Shown here in pieces: positions 45,370 to 54,874 of a stretch of 64,000 nt of DNA. This DNA is from Desulfobacteraceae bacterium (lineage in GTDB: Bacteria > Desulfobacterota > Desulfobacteria > Desulfobacterales > SURF-7): positions 30,501-94,500 of the forward strand of contig QZKS01000068.1 in NCBI GenBank assembly GCA_003599865.1, read 5' to 3'. Each line of letters starts with the position of its first letter. The stretch's first letter is position 1. The position numbers and the translations under genes were made by a program. Under the pieces are notes generated by a model. That model did not search any database. It was not told the origin of the DNA and worked only from the letters and a program-made list of their open reading frames with translations.

Positions 45370-47220
45370 TCAGAAGTGATCCATCGTTACCCGAACAACT
45401 TCCTGATACGTGGTGATGCCGGAAATCAATTTCTTGACCGCATTTTCCCGCAGAGTAACCATCCCCTCTTTTCGGGCCTGCAAACTGAACGCCGTCAGGT
45501 CGGTTTCCGGGGTCGTCATTTTCTTCAACGTGTCCGAATAAGGGAGGACCTCGAAAATAGCCGCCCTCCCCCGATATCCCGTCCCACGACACTTGGTGCA
45601 TCCCTTTCCCCGAAAAAGGGTTATTTTTCCCTCTTGTTTGATTTTGATATTCATGACTCTTTTTAATTCATCACTATCGATCTCGAAGGATTCCTTACAC
45701 GAAGTACAAATTTTCCGCACCAGTCGCTGGGCCAATATCCCGATAATGGTGGTTTGAATCAGAAAAGAAGGTACTCCCAGATCCAACAACCGGGTTATGG
45801 TTGACGGGGCATCATTGGTATGGATGGTAGAAAAAACCAGATGACCGGTCATGGCTGCCTGTACCGCATTTGTTGCTGTCTCAAGATCCCTCATTTCACC
45901 AATCATGATAATATCAGGGTCCTGCCGCAATATTGTCCGAAGGATCGTAGCAAAAGTGATGCCGACCGCCGGTTGAACGGCAATCTGATTAAAATCTTCA
46001 TGGATCATTTCAATGGGATCTTCGATGGTTGTTATATTCACTTCCGGTGTTGAAATCTGTCGCAGGGTAGAGTACAGGGTTGTGGATTTGCCGCTGCCGG
46101 TAGGCCCGCAAATCATTACAATACCATGGGGTCTGGTAATGAATCGATTATAGTGCACAAGATCCGATTCCGTGAAACCAAGCTCCGTCAATCCCTGAAA
46201 CAGAATATCCGGGTCCATGACCCTCATGACAACCTTTTCACCAAAAGCAACAGGGAGGGTTGAGACGCGGATCTCCACCTCGGTACCCTCGTTATCCATT
46301 TTAATTCGGCCGTCCTGTGGCCTTCGCTTTTCGGCAATATCCAATCTGGATAGTGTTTTGATCCGACTGACAATGGCAACATGAACCTTTTTGGGTATTT
46401 TATAAACCGTATGGAGAACACCATCAATCCGCATTCTCACAACCGTTATCTCTCTTTTGGGTTCAATATGGATATCGCTTGCGCGCTGATCAAACGCATA
46501 AACAAACAGGTGGTTGACCGCATTCACAATATGCTGATCATCCAGTTGTACTTCATCCGCTGATTTCAGCCGGACATATTGTTCCAGGTTGCCAAGATCA
46601 ATGCTTGTTGAATCGTACAGGCCTTCTGCCTTGGCAATGGATCGCTTGAATCCAAAAAACTCATCGATGCATTTGATAATATCCGTCCGGGGACTCACCA
46701 CTACCTTGAGCTTCATCTGGCTGGCCCGGGACAAGTCCTCCAGGGTTTCCGTGTTAAAAGGATCGGATGTAGCCACCGTCAAGCACCCGTCCTGTATTTC
46801 AATGGGAAGAACCTTGTGCTTCAGAGCAAAATTGCGCGGAATGGTTGTTGTTACGACATTCAGATCCAGTTTCAACGGATCGATTTTTTTAAAAGGAATG
46901 CCCCAATCTCTGGCAAGGGCCTGAAAAATCGACTCTTCATCCAGTTTTTCATGTTTTTTATCTGCACGGAACAGCTTTAAGGAAACAATGACATCAATAA
47001 TCGTAAAATGTCTCGTTATTCTGAGGCCGGCGGTGTTGACATGGCGTTTGTTGTGGGCTGCCGTCAATCGGTTTAGAATACCGCCTTTTTTTTTCAGAAC
47101 TTCATTGATCTGATTCTGTGAGAGCAAACCTGCATTCAAAATGGTCCGGATTACTTTTTCATCGGAAAACGGATCATTCGGAGGACACGTTCTGTCCGCA
47201 TATTCTGCTGATGGAGGCAT
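45370..47220 (-). CDS. GspE/PilB-type secretion or pilus assembly ATPase
   Basis: A hexameric motor ATPase that drives type IV pilus extension or type II secretion. The 616-residue protein has a long N-terminal region with a GspEII/MshEN-like domain (SLKLFRADKKHEKLDEESIFQ, then TTTIPRNFALKHKVLPIEI), then the core: Walker A GPTGSGKST at about residue 372, Asp box, Walker B and TGHLVFSTIHTNDA. A zinc site is formed by CTSC and CTKC near the C-terminus. PilB is a fair guess given pilC elsewhere in the window, but GspE cannot be excluded, so no symbol. It stands alone, divergent from the receiver/PEP-synthase-like gene. AAGGT lies upstream of the ATG. Confidence 0.85.
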   Translation of the reverse strand: MPPSAEYADRTCPPNDPFSDEKVIRTILNAGLLSQNQINEVLKKKGGILNRLTAAHNKRHVNTAGLRITRHFTIIDVIVSLKLFRADKKHEKLDEESIFQALARDWGIPFKKIDPLKLDLNVVTTTIPRNFALKHKVLPIEIQDGCLTVATSDPFNTETLEDLSRASQMKLKVVVSPRTDIIKCIDEFFGFKRSIAKAEGLYDSTSIDLGNLEQYVRLKSADEVQLDDQHIVNAVNHLFVYAFDQRASDIHIEPKREITVVRMRIDGVLHTVYKIPKKVHVAIVSRIKTLSRLDIAEKRRPQDGRIKMDNEGTEVEIRVSTLPVAFGEKVVMRVMDPDILFQGLTELGFTESDLVHYNRFITRPHGIVMICGPTGSGKSTTLYSTLRQISTPEVNITTIEDPIEMIHEDFNQIAVQPAVGITFATILRTILRQDPDIIMIGEMRDLETATNAVQAAMTGHLVFSTIHTNDAPSTITRLLDLGVPSFLIQTTIIGILAQRLVRKICTSCKESFEIDSDELKRVMNIKIKQEGKITLFRGKGCTKCRGTGYRGRAAIFEVLPYSDTLKKMTTPETDLTAFSLQARKEGMVTLRENAVKKLISGITTYQEVVRVTMDHF

Positions 47221-47476
47221 GATTGTTTACCTTGATTCCGGATAATGGAAACGATGTGTTTGATCGTAGAACAATTTTCAAATGGACGATCATTCATAAC
47301 TAATCTTTATATCAAATTCAATCGATTTGCACCAAAATAATTGTGTTCGTGACAAAACCGATGATTCAGTATATAATATTAAGATCTATTATAGTTAGAT
47401 ATAAACCTATCAACCTGTTTTCCCGTATCGGACGATCTATTCTTACAAACCGGAAAATATAATACCCGGACTGCAC

Positions 47477-50400
47477 ATGAAACAAAAAATGCCAAATGCA
47501 TTTTCGGATGACCTGGATGATATCGACCTGTCCTTTAAAGTGTTTCATGACCTGATGGCAAAGCGGGTAGGCAAGATTCTGCTTGTGTCCAGTCCTTATG
47601 ATGCCTTTATTATGGAAGAAGAAGGACGGCTTGCCGAACGAATCATTCATGAATACAGGGGATTAAATTTATCACGCCCTCCGAGAATTACCTGGGCTTC
47701 TTCCATTGAAGAGGCGCTCCACGCATTGTCTCAAAAACAGTTTGACCTTGTCATCACCATGCCCGTAAGGGATACTGCCGACCCATATTTTCTAAGTCGA
47801 AAAATTCAGACGCGGTTTCCGCAGATTCCAACCATTCTGCTTGTCCATGATACCGCTATTCTAACATGCGCCAGGGAATACAGTAATGATATCCCAAACT
47901 GCCGCCTGTTTGTATGGAATGGAAATATCGATCTGCTCCTTTCCATGATTAAAAGTACCGAGGATCGGATGAATGTCTACCATGACACAAAACGTGCAAT
48001 GGTAAGAGTGATTATTCTGGTTGAAGATTCTCCCGAGTACCGATCCTCTATCCTCCCCTTTCTGTATCGGGAGATTGTAACCCAAACCCAAAAAATCATG
48101 GATGACTCTCTTAATGAAGAACACCGCATTCTGAGAATGCGTGCCCGGCCCAAAATCCTGGTTGCGGACACATTTGAAGATGCAGAGACCTTGTTTAAAA
48201 AATATAAGCCATATTTATTAAGTATTTTTTCCGATGTGCGATTTCCCCGAAATGGAATCTTCGACGATCAGGCCGGATTTCATTTGTGCAGAATGATCAA
48301 ACAGGAAAAGCCGGGCCTTCCGCTTCTGATGCTCAGTTCCGATGATGCCAATCGGAAAAAGGCATTGGAAATACCCAGTATCTTTCTCAACAAAAATTCT
48401 CCTTCCCTTCACACTGAAATTCGTACGTTTTTAGAACAATATCTGGCGTTCGGGGATTTTATTTTTCGGCTTCCGGAAGGAAAGGAGGTGGCAAGGGTTT
48501 CCAGTCTTTATCAGATGGAAAAGGTCATTCCATCCATTCCGGATGAATCGATTTATTTTCATGCTGAAAAAGATCATTTTTCCACATGGCTCATGGCCCG
48601 ATCGGAAATTCAATTGGCTTCAAAATTACAACCGGTTCACATAACGGATTTTTCAAGTACCGGAGAAATAAAAGAGTATCTTGTCGACTGCCTCCGAAAA
48701 AAGCGGAAAAGCAGGCAGCGGGGAGTCATCACGGACTTTTCATCCGACGGGTTTTATCCGGATATGGATTTCACGAAAATCGGAACAGGCTCTTTAGGTG
48801 GTAAAGGAAGAGGTCTTGCATTTATCTCATCACGGTTGGGCCAAAGCAGTTCTCTCTGGAAAAAATTTCCATCCGCCCGGGTGAGCATTCCAAAAACGCT
48901 CGTGATTACAACTGAATACTTTGATACCTTTATTGCAAACAACCATCTGAATATCTTTTCTGAAAAAAAAGAAACCGATCTGGGTATTGCCGAAAAATTT
49001 CTGAGACCCGCCTTGCAGGAAAATCTTCTGAATGATCTTACAACCTATTTATCCTGTGTCAAACAACCACTTGCCGTCAGATCTTCCAGCCTCCTTGAGG
49101 ATTCGCAGTTTCAGCCCTTTGCCGGTATATACAAGACATACATGATTCCAAACAATCATCCCAAAATTTCCGTCCGGCTGAACCATCTGGCGCGAGCCAT
49201 CAAGCTGATCTATGCTTCCACCTATTTTCAAGCGCCGAAATATTATTCGACAAACACGTCCCATCGTATTGAAGAAGAAAAAATGGCCGTCGTCATTCAG
49301 CAGATCACCGGGAGAGAATATGGCGGCTTTTATTTTCCGCCGATCTCCGGTGTGGCTCAATCCTATAATTTCTATCCGGTATCCTACATGAAACCGGAAG
49401 ATGGCGTCGTTCACATTGCCATGGGACTTGGAAAAACCATTGTGGAAGGAGGAATCTCTCTTCGCTTTTCTCCCCGATATCCCCAATTTCTGCCTCAATA
49501 TTCCTCAGTGGATGATATTCTCAAAAACGCCCAAAAAGATATTTATGGACTGGACATGTCACACCTTTCCGATGACTTTGGAATTTCAACCGATGCAGAT
49601 GGAACAGTGGCGTTGGATTCAACGCTGACGCAACTGGAACTCCATCAGATGAAATCGATTATTGAATCCAACAGCTCTTTGCGAAATATGTTCAGCAGTT
49701 TTTTCCCAGAGGATCATCGCATCCGGGACACATTTCAAGCCCATGCACAGCATGTGCTTACCTTTTCCAATATTCTGAAATACAATGAATATCCTCTCCC
49801 GGACCTGTTGATGGAATTATTGGAAATCGGACAAACCGGAATGGGCGCTCCTGTTGAGGTTGAGTTTGCCGTCAACTTCCCCATTGAACACGATCAGAAT
49901 GAAAAAAGAAAAGTGCCTGAACTGGTAATACTGCAGGTAAGACCCATGGTCATCAATAGAAAAAATGCCAATATCCGGATCGAACCAGAAGATATCGAAA
50001 ACGCCTTCTGCTTTTCCGACAGTGCCCTTGGAAACGGAATGATAAACGACATATCCTCCATCGTTTATGTGAAGCCGGAAGTATTTGATCCGTCCAGAAC
50101 AACAGAAATAGCATCTGAAATCGGTAAATTAAATCAAGTCATGATCGAGAAAAATGAAAAATATCTTTTAATCGGGCCTGGAAGATGGGGTTCGGCAGAC
50201 CGATGGCTCGGCATTCCGGTAAGCTGGAAGGATATTTCCGGGGTTGGCGCCATTATCGAAACCACGACCGATCAGGTATCGGTCGACCCCTCTCAGGGAA
50301 CCCATTTTTTTCATAATATCACCTCGCTTGGAATCGGGTATCTGACCATCGGAAAAAAGAGCAAGAGCTTCCTGGATACCGCCTGGGTGAAATCACTTCC

Positions 50401-50512
50401 GGTTCAACAGGAAACTACCTTTCTGTGTCATTATCGACTCAAAAGTCAATTCATCATGAAAATAAACGGCAAAGTGTCTTCTGCCGTCATTATCAAACCG
50501 ACTTTAACGTAA
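47477..50512 (+). CDS. Receiver-domain protein fused to a PEP-synthase-type ATP-grasp domain
   Basis: The 1011-residue protein starts with two receiver-like domains. The first (about 30-165) lacks the phospho-acceptor; the second (about 175-345) keeps LVEDS, D253 in FSDVRF, LMLSSDD and the lysine of FLNKN, so it could be phosphorylated. Residues about 435-830 match the ATP-binding domain of PEP synthase and pyruvate phosphate dikinase: a glycine-rich GTGSLGGKGRGLAF loop, AVRSSSLLEDSQFQPFAG (533-550) and LQVRPM. The phosphohistidine and PEP-binding domains are missing; an unknown domain with GPGRWGSADRWLGIP ends it. It precedes gdhA by 41 bases and is probably co-transcribed with gdhA and glnE. 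Function unknown; a phosphorylation-controlled ATP-dependent enzyme is inferred. Confidence 0.75.
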   Translation: MKQKMPNAFSDDLDDIDLSFKVFHDLMAKRVGKILLVSSPYDAFIMEEEGRLAERIIHEYRGLNLSRPPRITWASSIEEALHALSQKQFDLVITMPVRDTADPYFLSRKIQTRFPQIPTILLVHDTAILTCAREYSNDIPNCRLFVWNGNIDLLLSMIKSTEDRMNVYHDTKRAMVRVIILVEDSPEYRSSILPFLYREIVTQTQKIMDDSLNEEHRILRMRARPKILVADTFEDAETLFKKYKPYLLSIFSDVRFPRNGIFDDQAGFHLCRMIKQEKPGLPLLMLSSDDANRKKALEIPSIFLNKNSPSLHTEIRTFLEQYLAFGDFIFRLPEGKEVARVSSLYQMEKVIPSIPDESIYFHAEKDHFSTWLMARSEIQLASKLQPVHITDFSSTGEIKEYLVDCLRKKRKSRQRGVITDFSSDGFYPDMDFTKIGTGSLGGKGRGLAFISSRLGQSSSLWKKFPSARVSIPKTLVITTEYFDTFIANNHLNIFSEKKETDLGIAEKFLRPALQENLLNDLTTYLSCVKQPLAVRSSSLLEDSQFQPFAGIYKTYMIPNNHPKISVRLNHLARAIKLIYASTYFQAPKYYSTNTSHRIEEEKMAVVIQQITGREYGGFYFPPISGVAQSYNFYPVSYMKPEDGVVHIAMGLGKTIVEGGISLRFSPRYPQFLPQYSSVDDILKNAQKDIYGLDMSHLSDDFGISTDADGTVALDSTLTQLELHQMKSIIESNSSLRNMFSSFFPEDHRIRDTFQAHAQHVLTFSNILKYNEYPLPDLLMELLEIGQTGMGAPVEVEFAVNFPIEHDQNEKRKVPELVILQVRPMVINRKNANIRIEPEDIENAFCFSDSALGNGMINDISSIVYVKPEVFDPSRTTEIASEIGKLNQVMIEKNEKYLLIGPGRWGSADRWLGIPVSWKDISGVGAIIETTTDQVSVDPSQGTHFFHNITSLGIGYLTIGKKSKSFLDTAWVKSLPVQQETTFLCHYRLKSQFIMKINGKVSSAVIIKPTLT

Positions 50513-50553
50513 ACCGTTGTTACATTTCTTAAACAATAAAAAGCGGGGGAAAC

Positions 50554-51903
50554 ATGAATGCAATACTAGACAAAATAAAGTCAAGAGATCCTGGAGAAAA
50601 AGAATTTCATCAGGCTATCAGCGAAGTCATGGATTCCATAAAGCCTGTGCTCGACAAAAATCCGGAATATCGACATGCCGGAATCCTGGAAAGAGTTACA
50701 GAACCGGAACGAACCATTATCTTCCGTGTTCCCTGGATGGATGACAAGGGGAATATCCATGTAAATCGAGGATTCCGGATTGAAATGAACAGTGCTATCG
50801 GTCCCTATAAAGGAGGGTTGCGATTTCACCCGTCTGTCAATTTGTCAATCCTGAAATTCCTAGCTTTTGAACAGGTATTTAAAAATGCGCTGACGACACT
50901 TCCCATGGGCGGTGGAAAAGGCGGTTCTGATTTTAATCCCAAAGGAAAGTCCGATAATGAAGTGATGCGTTTTTGCCAAAGTTTTATGAGTGAACTGTAT
51001 CGTCATATCGGCCCCAATACCGATGTGCCTGCAGGTGATATCGGCGTTGGCGCCCGGGAAATCGGATTCCTTTTCGGCATGTATAAAAAACTGACCAACG
51101 AGTTTACCGGTGTACTCACAGGAAAAAGCCTCAACTGGGGAGGAAGTTTAATCCGACCCGAAGCAACCGGTTACGGATGTGTATATTTTGCAGCAGAAAT
51201 GCTGGCCACAAAAAACACAACCGTCAGAGATAAAAAATGCCTTGTCTCCGGATCCGGAAATGTTGCGCAGTATACAACGGAAAAGATACTCTCTCTTGGC
51301 GGTAAGGTATTGACTCTTTCCGATTCTTCAGGTTACATCTTTGATGAAAATGGTATTGATGAAAACAAGCTGCAATTCATCAAGCAATTAAAAAATATCA
51401 GAAGAGGAAGAATCCAGGATTATGCCGCCCAGTATAAGGAAGCGGTTTATACTCCCGTAGATCCCAAATTGAACTTCAACCCTCTCTGGAACCATAAGGC
51501 CGATTGTGCATTCCCGTGTGCTACGGAAAATGAAATTAATGGAAATGATGCCGCACATCTTGTCAAAAATGGAATCATCCTTCTGGCTGAAGGTGCCAAT
51601 ATGCCGACAACTCCCGATGGAATTGATATCTTGACAAACAGCGGCGTTCTTTACGCCCCCGGCAAGGCTGCAAATGCAGGAGGTGTTGCGGTATCCGGGC
51701 TGGAAATGTCTCAAAACAGCATGCGCCTTCGTTGGCAACGGGAAGAAGTTGACGAAAAACTTCGATTGATTATGAAAAATATACACAAAACCTGTATAGA
51801 TGCGGCCGAGGAATATGGTACCCCCGGTAACTACATGAAAGGCGCCAATATTGCAGGATTTCTGAAAGTTGTTGACGCTATGCTTGACCAGGGACTGGTA
51901 TAG
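50554..51903 (+). CDS. gdhA: NADP-type glutamate dehydrogenase
   Basis: GdhA makes glutamate from 2-oxoglutarate and ammonia and is preferred when ammonia is plentiful, while the GlnA/glutamate synthase pair serves low ammonia. The 449-residue hexameric-type enzyme (E. coli 447) shows NSAIGPYKGGLRFHPSVN, LPMGGGKGGSDFNPKGKSD with the catalytic lysine, and the coenzyme site VSGSGNVAQYT. GGGGG lies five bases before the ATG. glnE starts at or just after its stop. Both lie downstream of the receiver/ATP-grasp gene. No sigma-54 site precedes this unit, unlike the other nitrogen genes here. Confidence 0.96.
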   Translation: MNAILDKIKSRDPGEKEFHQAISEVMDSIKPVLDKNPEYRHAGILERVTEPERTIIFRVPWMDDKGNIHVNRGFRIEMNSAIGPYKGGLRFHPSVNLSILKFLAFEQVFKNALTTLPMGGGKGGSDFNPKGKSDNEVMRFCQSFMSELYRHIGPNTDVPAGDIGVGAREIGFLFGMYKKLTNEFTGVLTGKSLNWGGSLIRPEATGYGCVYFAAEMLATKNTTVRDKKCLVSGSGNVAQYTTEKILSLGGKVLTLSDSSGYIFDENGIDENKLQFIKQLKNIRRGRIQDYAAQYKEAVYTPVDPKLNFNPLWNHKADCAFPCATENEINGNDAAHLVKNGIILLAEGANMPTTPDGIDILTNSGVLYAPGKAANAGGVAVSGLEMSQNSMRLRWQREEVDEKLRLIMKNIHKTCIDAAEEYGTPGNYMKGANIAGFLKVVDAMLDQGLV

Positions 51904-51907
51904 TAAA

Positions 51908-54811
51908 TTGATCTATTATCAAAACAAATCGTCATCGATTCCGGTTGAAATCCTGGAACAACAAGAGAGAAAATGGAACAGTTTCTGTCAGGCGCTGAAA
52001 GAATCCGACATTCCGGTGCCAACATCATCGTTGATGATCAGCAATCTTAAAACCGCTTTTCTGTTTAGTGATTTTATTTTCAACAGCCTGACCCGCAACA
52101 CACATATTTTTGAAGAGCTCATGGGAAGCAATGATCTGTACAGAACATATCCACCCGGTACCTATGTCGAATCTCTTTCCCCTCTCTTACACGATATTGT
52201 TGAAGAAAAACAGATCGCTGAACAAACAAGCCATTTTCGCTGTCGAGAAATGATCCGTATCGCATTTCGGGATCTTACGGGTCATGCCGATCTATCGGAA
52301 ACCATGTCCGATCTTTCCGCACTTGCAGATGCCTGTATTGATCACGTATTTTCAAAATTATATGACGCATTGATCAAACAATACGGCATTCCCCAAAGCT
52401 CGTCCGGACAGCATCAGAATATCGTTGTATTAGGCCTTGGGAAACTGGGTGCAAGGGAACTTAATTTTTCTTCTGATGTTGATCTGATGTTTGCCTTCCC
52501 CGATATCGGCATGACAAACCGAACTTTCGCTACCATCACCAATCATGAATTCTTTTCGCTCTTGGCCCAATCCTTCCTGAAAGTTTTTGCCGGTTCCATT
52601 TCTTCCGGTATTATCTTCCGGGTTGATCTCCGTCTACGGCCGTTCGGCGAAAATGGCCCTTTGGTCATGAGTTTTAATTCCATCGAAAAATATTATGAGT
52701 CCCAGGGAAGAGAATGGGAAAGATATGCGTTAATTAAAGCCAGAGCCGTGGCAGGAGACAGAAAGGCAGGCGATCATTTATTAAAAAGGTTGAACCCGTT
52801 TATTTATCGGCGTTACCTGGATTACAATACATTTGATGCTTTGCGTGAAATGAAGCAAAGCATTCATGATGAAATTAAACGCAGAGGCTTTGTCGGAAAT
52901 ATCAAACTGGGCCCTGGAGGAATTCGAGAAATCGAATTCTTTGGGCAGGTGTTCCAGCTGATACGAGGCGGTGTTGAGCCATTGCTTCAGGAGCCATCCA
53001 TATTGCGTGTTTTACAAATTCTTTCCGAAGAAAAGCACATCCGCCGATCTGTCTGTAATGAACTGACAGATGCTTATTGGTTAATGCGAAACACAGAGCA
53101 TCGATTGCAGGAATTTGATGATCGACAGACCCACTCTCTTCCAAAAGATGCAAAAAAATGTCTCCTGCTTGCACTTTCTCTCGGATTTCCCGATGCTGAT
53201 GAATTTCATCGTCAACTGGATATCCAAATGAAACAAGTCCATTATCATTTTAACCAGATACTGTCTGCTGCCGAAAACATACAACCGGCGACCAACCAGA
53301 CACAAAGATTCGAGAATATTTGGAAAAACCAATTGGAGTTGAAAGAAGGAGAGGATATTCTTTTTTCAGCAGGATTTAAAAGCCCTGCAGATATACGGAA
53401 ACAGATCGAACTGCTACAAAACGATACGGCCACCCGATCTCTCAGCAGAGAAGGTCGAAGAAGACTTGACCAACTCATGCCCCGTATTATCGAAATCACC
53501 GGCAAATCAGACCACCCGGAGCTTTCCTTTTCCCGTATTACAGAACTGATCAAGACCATTGAACAGAGAACCAACTATCTATCACTACTGATTGAAAATC
53601 CATCTGCCCTGAAACGACTCGTAAGCCTCTCCATAGCAAGCCCGTGGATCATCCAGTTTCTCACCCGGCATCCGGTTCTATTGGATGAATTGCTGGACAC
53701 CAGAATTCTTTACCGCCCGCCCGACCGGCAACAATTGGCCGACGAGCTTGAAAAAAAACTGGAACACATCCCGTTAAATGACCTTGAAATGCAAATCGAG
53801 CAGTTATGCATTTTCAAACAGATCAACATTTTGCGCGTCGCGGCTGCCGATATCAGTGCCAACTACCCGCTCATGAGAGTAAGTGATCATCTTTCCGATA
53901 TCGCAGAGTTAATCTTAAGCCGGATTTTCCAGCTGTCCTTCGAGCATCTATCCGAAAAATATGGTTATCCCAGCTGTTCAACCGATATTGAAAACGGTAA
54001 ACAGGGCTTTGCGGTAATTGCCTATGGAAAGCTGGGGGGCATAGAACTCGGGTATGGATCTGATCTTGATATGGTTTTCCTTCATGCTGCAGACTCCGGA
54101 AAAACAACCGGAGGAAAAGGAACGTCAATTGACAACAGCCAATTCTATGCCCGTCTCGGCCAACGGATTATTCACACCCTAACAAGCCACACCCGCGCAG
54201 GCAGATTGTACGAAATTGACATGCGATTACGCCCCAGTGGAAGTTCCGGTCCCCTGGTCAGCCACATCAAAACATTTCGAGAATATCTTGCGGACAAAGC
54301 ATGGACCTGGGAACACCAGGCGCTGGTTCGCGCCCGATCCATATGTGGTGACCCTGCCCTTTGTCTGTTGTTTGAAGCCATTCGAAAAGAAACGCTGATG
54401 AAAAAAAGAGACAAATCAGAATTACGCGTTGAGATATGCGAAATGAGGGAAAAAATCAGGAAAGCGCACGGCCCGTTTGAACCAAAAAAATTTCATCTGA
54501 AACAGGGGCGGGGAGGGATCATTGATATTGAGTTTATCGTACAGTACCTTGTCCTTGCAAATGCTTCTCAACATTCAGAAATCGTTACATGGTCGGATAA
54601 TGTCCGACAGCTTGAAGCGCTTGCGCAAACAGGAATCCTGGAACAGGAAACCTCTCTTTTCCTCAAACAGGCTTACCTATCCTTCCGGGCCAACGTTCAT
54701 CATTTGAATTTACAGGATCAGCCACCTGTTTCCGACCAGACCGAAATTCAGGCAATCGGATACAAGGTAGAAAAAATCTGGAAAACCTATTTTGCATCTG
54801 CGGCAGGATAA
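51908..54811 (+). CDS. glnE: Bifunctional glutamine synthetase adenylyltransferase/deadenylase
   Basis: GlnE adds and removes AMP on the tyrosine of glutamine synthetase under control of PII. About 967 residues (E. coli 946). The N-terminal deadenylase half has the nucleotidyltransferase motif GLGKLGARELNFSSDVDLMF, and the C-terminal adenylylase half YGKLGGIELGYGSDLDMVF; both keep G-x-LG and SD-x-D. LGPGGIREIEFFGQ and KQGRGGIIDIEFIVQ are the matching linker motifs. The start is unclear: TTG at 51908, five bases after the gdhA stop, is my choice, and the frame is open back to TTG at 51869 inside gdhA. Its target GlnA is encoded convergently, just beyond a shared terminator. Confidence 0.92.
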   Translation: MIYYQNKSSSIPVEILEQQERKWNSFCQALKESDIPVPTSSLMISNLKTAFLFSDFIFNSLTRNTHIFEELMGSNDLYRTYPPGTYVESLSPLLHDIVEEKQIAEQTSHFRCREMIRIAFRDLTGHADLSETMSDLSALADACIDHVFSKLYDALIKQYGIPQSSSGQHQNIVVLGLGKLGARELNFSSDVDLMFAFPDIGMTNRTFATITNHEFFSLLAQSFLKVFAGSISSGIIFRVDLRLRPFGENGPLVMSFNSIEKYYESQGREWERYALIKARAVAGDRKAGDHLLKRLNPFIYRRYLDYNTFDALREMKQSIHDEIKRRGFVGNIKLGPGGIREIEFFGQVFQLIRGGVEPLLQEPSILRVLQILSEEKHIRRSVCNELTDAYWLMRNTEHRLQEFDDRQTHSLPKDAKKCLLLALSLGFPDADEFHRQLDIQMKQVHYHFNQILSAAENIQPATNQTQRFENIWKNQLELKEGEDILFSAGFKSPADIRKQIELLQNDTATRSLSREGRRRLDQLMPRIIEITGKSDHPELSFSRITELIKTIEQRTNYLSLLIENPSALKRLVSLSIASPWIIQFLTRHPVLLDELLDTRILYRPPDRQQLADELEKKLEHIPLNDLEMQIEQLCIFKQINILRVAAADISANYPLMRVSDHLSDIAELILSRIFQLSFEHLSEKYGYPSCSTDIENGKQGFAVIAYGKLGGIELGYGSDLDMVFLHAADSGKTTGGKGTSIDNSQFYARLGQRIIHTLTSHTRAGRLYEIDMRLRPSGSSGPLVSHIKTFREYLADKAWTWEHQALVRARSICGDPALCLLFEAIRKETLMKKRDKSELRVEICEMREKIRKAHGPFEPKKFHLKQGRGGIIDIEFIVQYLVLANASQHSEIVTWSDNVRQLEALAQTGILEQETSLFLKQAYLSFRANVHHLNLQDQPPVSDQTEIQAIGYKVEKIWKTYFASAAG

Positions 54812-54816
54812 GGTTG

Positions 54817-54856
54817 AAAAAACCGGCAATTGCACTAAAGCAACGGCCGGTTTTTT
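54817..54856. terminator. Bidirectional terminator between glnE and glnA
   Basis: AAAAAACCGGC and GCCGGTTTTTT form an 11-pair stem; the T-runs at either side let it end both the glnE transcript (plus) and the glnA transcript (minus). Five bases beyond the glnE stop. Confidence 0.85.
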
Positions 54857-54874
54857 ATTTTTCAAAAACAACAA

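Noticed and set aside
47221..47476. Search for a sigma-54 promoter or enhancer repeat before the receiver/ATP-grasp-gdhA-glnE unit
   Set aside because: No GG-N10-GC pair of acceptable quality and no TNACA-N4-TGTAA copy found; this unit seems to be outside the putative regulon.
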